Shown one piece after another: positions 7,153 through 9,654 of a stretch of 9,654 bases of DNA; position 1 is the stretch's first letter, and every line of letters begins with the position of its first letter. The stretch lies in contig JAITOS010000076.1 in the NCBI GenBank assembly GCA_031289815.1, forward strand, positions 1 through 9,654, given 5' to 3'. The DNA comes from Peptococcaceae bacterium. Lineage in GTDB: Bacteria; Bacillota; Desulfitobacteriia; Desulfitobacteriales; Desulfitobacteriaceae. A program made the translations under genes and the position numbers. The notes below the pieces were generated by a model. The model saw nothing but the letters and a program-made list of their open reading frames with translations. It had not been told where the DNA came from and did not search any database.

Positions 7153-8208
7153 ATGAAAGGGTATGGAATGATTTCGGTAGGCAAACCCGGCTGGCTGGAC
7201 AAAGAAAGACCGGCGTGCGGGCCGTTGGACGCGATCATCAAGCCTACGATCGTGGCCCCCTGTACCTCGGATACCCATACGATGCACGGGGGATCCGGCC
7301 CCAAAGAAAATCTGATCTTGGGCCATGAAGCGGTAGGTACCGTGGTAGAAGTGGGGGCGCTGGTACAAAAGTTCAAACCCGGTGATTTTGTGGTTGTACC
7401 CTGCGTCACGCCGGATTGGACGGCCCTGGGCGTCCAGGGAGGGAAGTCCGTCGCCCATGACACCCGCTTGTTTGGCAGTTTTAAATTTTTGGGTTCCAAA
7501 GACGGGGTGTTCGGGGAAGTTTTCCATGTGAATCAGGCCGACGCCAATCTGGTGGTGCTGACCGAGGGAGTTTCCCCGGAAGCGGCGCTGATGACCGTGG
7601 ATATGATGTCCACGGGTTTTCATGGGGTGGAAATGGCGGAAATCGGTTTTGGCGATACGGTGGTCGTCATCGGTATCGGCCCTGTGGGGCTGATGGCGGT
7701 GGCAGGGGCGGCTCTGCGGGGTGCGGGACGGCTCATCGGCATCGGTACGCGCCCGAATTGCGTGAAAATCGCGCGGGAGTACGGCGCGACGGACGTCATC
7801 AGCTATAAGGACGGAGATATTGTCCAACAGGTGCTGGAGCTGACCGGCGGCGGCGCGAATAAGGTGATCATCGCGGGCGGCGGCCAGGAAACCTTCGGGC
7901 AGGCCGTCAGTATGACAAAGGAAATGGGAACTATTGCCAACATCAGCTTCTTCGATGTGGCCCACACCCTCTCTATGCCCGCGCTGGCTTGGGGACTGGG
8001 CATGGCCAGCAAGGATATCCGCGGCGGCTTCTGTCCCGGCGGCGCGCTGCGGATCGCCAAAATGATGGAATTGATCAAGTGCGGGCGGGTGGATACGACG
8101 AAGCTCATTTCCCATACCTTCCGCGGTTTTGAGAAGATGGAGGACGCTTTCCGCCTGATGGATGAGAAAACGCCGGATCTGATCAAGCCGATCGTCTATA
8201 TGGATTAG
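7153..8208 (+). CDS. NADP(H)-type zinc-dependent secondary-alcohol dehydrogenase
   Basis: A medium-chain dehydrogenase interconverting secondary alcohols and ketones (or related substrates) in the cytosol. The 351 residues match the 352 of the Thermoanaerobacter/Clostridium beijerinckii secondary-alcohol dehydrogenases. Zinc ligands are C37 (VAPCTSDTH), H58 (LGHEAVG) and D150 (VDMMSTGFHG), the C/H/D set of that group; the structural zinc-lobe cysteines of horse-liver-type enzymes are absent. The Rossmann motif GIGPVGLMAVAGAALRGAG is followed by G198-T199-R200 and Y218, which correspond to the G198-S199-R200 and Y218 that bind the 2'-phosphate of NADP, so NADP(H) use is inferred. The ATG at 7153 is chosen because MKGYGMISVGKPGW matches the family N-terminus (MKGFAML-like) and GAAGGG lies 11 nt upstream; the frame is open further upstream but not family-like. 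It stands alone between a candidate promoter and a terminator. Substrate is not determined. Confidence 0.93.
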   Translation: MKGYGMISVGKPGWLDKERPACGPLDAIIKPTIVAPCTSDTHTMHGGSGPKENLILGHEAVGTVVEVGALVQKFKPGDFVVVPCVTPDWTALGVQGGKSVAHDTRLFGSFKFLGSKDGVFGEVFHVNQADANLVVLTEGVSPEAALMTVDMMSTGFHGVEMAEIGFGDTVVVIGIGPVGLMAVAGAALRGAGRLIGIGTRPNCVKIAREYGATDVISYKDGDIVQQVLELTGGGANKVIIAGGGQETFGQAVSMTKEMGTIANISFFDVAHTLSMPALAWGLGMASKDIRGGFCPGGALRIAKMMELIKCGRVDTTKLISHTFRGFEKMEDAFRLMDEKTPDLIKPIVYMD

Positions 8209-8228
8209 AAAGTAAGGATCCCTCTGTA

Positions 8229-8277
8229 AAAGGCCGTCCTTCTCCGGCGGAAGCGCCGGGGGTGAAGGACGGCCTTT
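8229..8277 (+). terminator. Strong nested hairpin terminator after the dehydrogenase
   Basis: AAAGGCCGTCCTTC (8229-8242) pairs perfectly over 14 bp with GAAGGACGGCCTTT (8264-8277). The loop contains a second hairpin, CCGGCG-GAAG-CGCCGG (8244-8259). It begins 20 nt after the dehydrogenase stop. The U-tract is short (three T that are part of the stem), but stem strength and position support termination, possibly acting on both strands. Confidence 0.75.
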
Positions 8278-8342
8278 GCTGTGTCTTGAGAGGGGCAGCG
8301 CTGGCAAGCTGGCTGGCAGAAGCCATACAAAAATAATCCTGA

Positions 8343-8381
8343 ATTGTGTAACAATAAAATAGGACTTGTAATAACCATATA
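8343..8381 (+). repeat. Imperfect 39-nt direct repeat, copy 1
   Basis: It matches copy 2 at 31 of 39 positions, with no gaps. The longest shared block is ATTGTGTAACAA, and ATAGGAC is also identical. Read in the frame starting at its second base it gives LCNNKIGLVITI and then a TAG stop. Confidence 0.7.
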
Positions 8382-8515
8382 GAAGGTTTAGAATTAAAGC
8401 AAAGAGAATCAAGAGACTTACTTTATAGATTCACCTCATAGTTTTTCGTACAGAGGAAAGGCAGAAACCCTGTAATACATCTGACGTTTGTATAATTGTC
8501 CATAGCAAAAAACCG

Positions 8516-8550
8516 AAAGGGAGGCCCCCAAAAAACGGGAGCCTTCCTTT
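8516..8550. terminator. Terminator-like hairpin, possibly bidirectional
   Basis: AAAGGGAGGC (8516-8525) pairs with GCCTTCCTTT (8541-8550) over 10 bp including one G-U pair. On the minus strand the stem is followed after 3 nt by six T, a good intrinsic terminator layout; on the + strand it is followed by a T-rich but broken tract (ACTTTGTTTT). No minus-strand gene that would need it is seen nearby. Confidence 0.5.
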
Positions 8551-8623
8551 ACTTTGTTTTGGCGGCAAGGTCCCAGGACTCGGAACACTTATCCATCGCT
8601 CGCTGCGGCAACCAGGGTTCTAC

Positions 8624-8662
8624 ATTGTGTAACAACAAGATAGGACGTGAGATCACTATAAA
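8624..8662 (+). repeat. Imperfect 39-nt direct repeat, copy 2
   Basis: This is the second copy, 281 nt downstream of the first and in the same orientation. In the frame starting at its second base it reads LCNNKIGREITI and stays open to a TAG at 8745-8747. Four of the eight differences from copy 1 are synonymous in this frame (AAT/AAC, AAA/AAG, ATA/ATC, ACC/ACT). Confidence 0.7.
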
Positions 8663-8684
8663 GCAGCACTACCTTGAAACTATG

Positions 8685-8817
8685 GAAGCGAGAGCTTCGA
8701 CAGGAGAAACAGCGGTTTCTGAGTACAGGTTCAGTATCGGTTCTTAGCGGGCGTTTAATCTTCACTGAATGATCGAGCCGATGGCTATAAGGCTCGCGAG
8801 GAAAAAGGAAACGCCCG
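8685..8817 (+). promoter_or_regulatory. Series of stem-loops upstream of the exported-protein gene (possible structured leader)
   Basis: Three hairpins occur in a row: GAAGC-GAGA-GCTTC with a GNRA-type loop (8685-8698); AGAAAC-AGCG-GTTTCT (8705-8720); and a larger element with a 9-bp outer stem CGGGCGTTT/AAACGCCCG (8748-8756 with 8809-8817) enclosing CGAGCC/GGCTCG (8774-8779 with 8791-8796) around an 11-nt loop, GATGGCTATAA. The last ends 58 nt before the ATG at 8876. I compared it by eye with c-di-GMP, fluoride, TPP and other common riboswitch cores and saw no match. It may be a 5' UTR regulatory RNA; folding and conservation are untested. Confidence 0.4.
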
Positions 8818-8875
8818 TATCATCATAAAAAAGAGAAAGTAAGAACAAAAAAGTAGAGAGAGGGGAACACACACT

Positions 8876-9654
8876 ATGAAAGAAAACACTTTACAAAGAA
8901 TCGGTCAGACCAAATGGGCGAGAAAGCTGCTCATCATCCTGATGACGGCGATCCTCATGCTCAGCGCCTCAGCCGCCGTCACCTTGGCGGCGCCGCCCAC
9001 CGGCCCCGGTCTGTCCGGCGTGGCGGACACCCCGCTGTTCGGTACCATCACCATCGACGGCATCGAATGGATCAAGATCCGGGAACAAGCACAACCAACA
9101 GCAACAGAATTGGGAGAGCTTTATGCCATGCTCATGCCGGTGAAAGTTCTGCCGGGGAATGCGATATACTACGCCGCCAGTCATAGCATCAGCAGCCCGG
9201 TGACGTATTACAAAAGCTCTACCCTGCGCTCCACCATCAACAACTGGTACGCAGGCGCGAATATCCCGACCATTAAGGCCTTCGCGATGAGGAATTATTT
9301 CAACTATGTCGGCCATACGGAATATCTCGACAACGCCGGTAAAGCAAGCGACACCAATACCGGGATCTACTATGAACTGGCTGGTAACGTAACCGCGGAT
9401 ACAGCGTTCGCGCTGACCTATACCGAGGCGAACAGTATAGGGTATGCAAATTTCAACTGGCTGGAGGGAGGGCCCAGGGACACTAAATCGTATTTCCTGC
9501 GGACGGTCTATACTGGTACTATCTGGGGCGCGCGGGGCTGGGTTACAAGCCCCCGGGGCTGGGGTTACATCAACATCAACGATAATGCCTACGTCCGCCC
9601 AGCCATCTGGGTGTATCAAGGGCCGAAAACGCCTGAACCGCAGATTCTGAGCCT
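8876..9654 (+). CDS. Exported protein with DUF6273-like domain (5' part, runs off the window)
   Basis: The frame opens with ATG at 8876, preceded by GAGAGGGG ending 10 nt upstream, and stays open for 259 codons to the window edge, so the C-terminus is missing. Residues 1-39 are a clear signal peptide: basic n-region (K13, R16, K17), hydrophobic core LLIILMTAILML, then a small-residue region with probable cleavage near A38-A39. Residues about 115-250 resemble DUF6273: T-L-R (116-118) followed by INNWY, a central region, S205-Y-F-L-R209, and the closing V240-R-P-A-I-W245, comparable to the family's S-x-W-L-R-S and V-R-P-A-L-W-I. It ends in a proline-containing linker (GPKTPEPQ), suggesting further domains. 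Such proteins are usually secreted or surface-attached in Clostridia, often repeat-rich; their function is not known. No hydrolase or sortase motif is visible in this part. Confidence 0.8.
   Translation, partial: MKENTLQRIGQTKWARKLLIILMTAILMLSASAAVTLAAPPTGPGLSGVADTPLFGTITIDGIEWIKIREQAQPTATELGELYAMLMPVKVLPGNAIYYAASHSISSPVTYYKSSTLRSTINNWYAGANIPTIKAFAMRNYFNYVGHTEYLDNAGKASDTNTGIYYELAGNVTADTAFALTYTEANSIGYANFNWLEGGPRDTKSYFLRTVYTGTIWGARGWVTSPRGWGYININDNAYVRPAIWVYQGPKTPEPQILS

Larger units (their letters stand above)
8278..8875. other. Gene-poor spacer of about 600 nt with repeats and stem-loops
   Basis: No convincing gene is present. The best open frame here (8496-8747, + strand, 83 codons) would start with TTG, has no RBS and spans a terminator-like hairpin, so it is not called. 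The stretch contains two imperfect copies of a 39-nt sequence, a two-way hairpin at 8516-8550, and several stem-loops between 8685 and 8817 ahead of the next gene. The part from about 8320 to 8510 is clearly A+T-rich, unlike the flanking genes, and includes a TATAAT at 8491-8496 without a good -35. Confidence 0.6.

Noticed and set aside
7111..8412. Long minus-strand open frame (433 codons) across the alcohol dehydrogenase
   Set aside because: It lies antisense to a fully conserved enzyme, is rich in H, R, P and Q as expected from the complement of G+C-rich coding sequence, and shows no recognisable domain or RBS.
8694..8704. TTCGACAGG, which resembles the conserved 5' region of tmRNA
   Set aside because: The tmRNA-like 5' acceptor strand, the tag reading frame and the 3' TTCGA...CCA end are all absent.
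8496..8747. Plus-strand 83-codon frame in the spacer
   Set aside because: TTG start without an RBS, and it runs through a terminator-like hairpin; only its middle part looks coding-like, and this is reported as repeat copy 2.

Overview
The window looks like chromosome of a member of the Bacillota (Firmicutes), probably an anaerobe of the Clostridia/Negativicutes type. The basis is the gene order carA-carB-pyrK-pyrD-pyrF with the NAD-linked class 1B dihydroorotate dehydrogenase pair (PyrD plus PyrK), strong Shine-Dalgarno sites with some GTG starts, and a DUF6273-like exported protein of a kind common in Clostridia. No rRNA, tRNA or CRISPR array is visible, so genus cannot be assigned.

Layout: (1) 1-5835 is the 3' part of a de novo pyrimidine operon on the + strand: the last codons of a probable carA, then carB, pyrK, pyrD and pyrF. 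From carB onward the genes are 5 nt apart or overlap by 11 and 4 nt, which indicates one translationally coupled unit. Together they make carbamoyl phosphate, oxidise dihydroorotate to orotate with electrons passed through PyrK to NAD+, and decarboxylate OMP to UMP. The cluster stops after pyrF; pyrE does not follow. (2) 5836-7152 looks like an accessory insertion. It holds a Fic-domain protein with its own strong RBS and an N-terminal VbhA-like antitoxin segment, followed by a gene-free stretch containing a decayed coding remnant on the minus strand. Sampled lines suggest about 48% G+C in fic against roughly 55-60% in the pyr genes. (3) 7153-8208 is a complete zinc-dependent medium-chain secondary-alcohol dehydrogenase of the Thermoanaerobacter/Clostridium beijerinckii NADP(H) type, closed by a strong hairpin. 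(4) 8278-8875 is about 600 nt without a convincing gene. It contains two imperfect copies of a 39-nt sequence whose differences look coding-like, a two-way terminator-like hairpin, and a run of stem-loops directly upstream of the last gene. (5) 8876-9654 is the 5' part of an exported protein with a signal peptide and a DUF6273-like domain; it runs off the window.

The pyr genes and the dehydrogenase are ordinary, well-conserved enzymes. The parts worth a second look are the self-inhibited Fic protein with an altered inhibitory motif, the relic behind it, the duplicated coding-like fragment, and the structured leader of the exported protein. None of these alone proves a new system.
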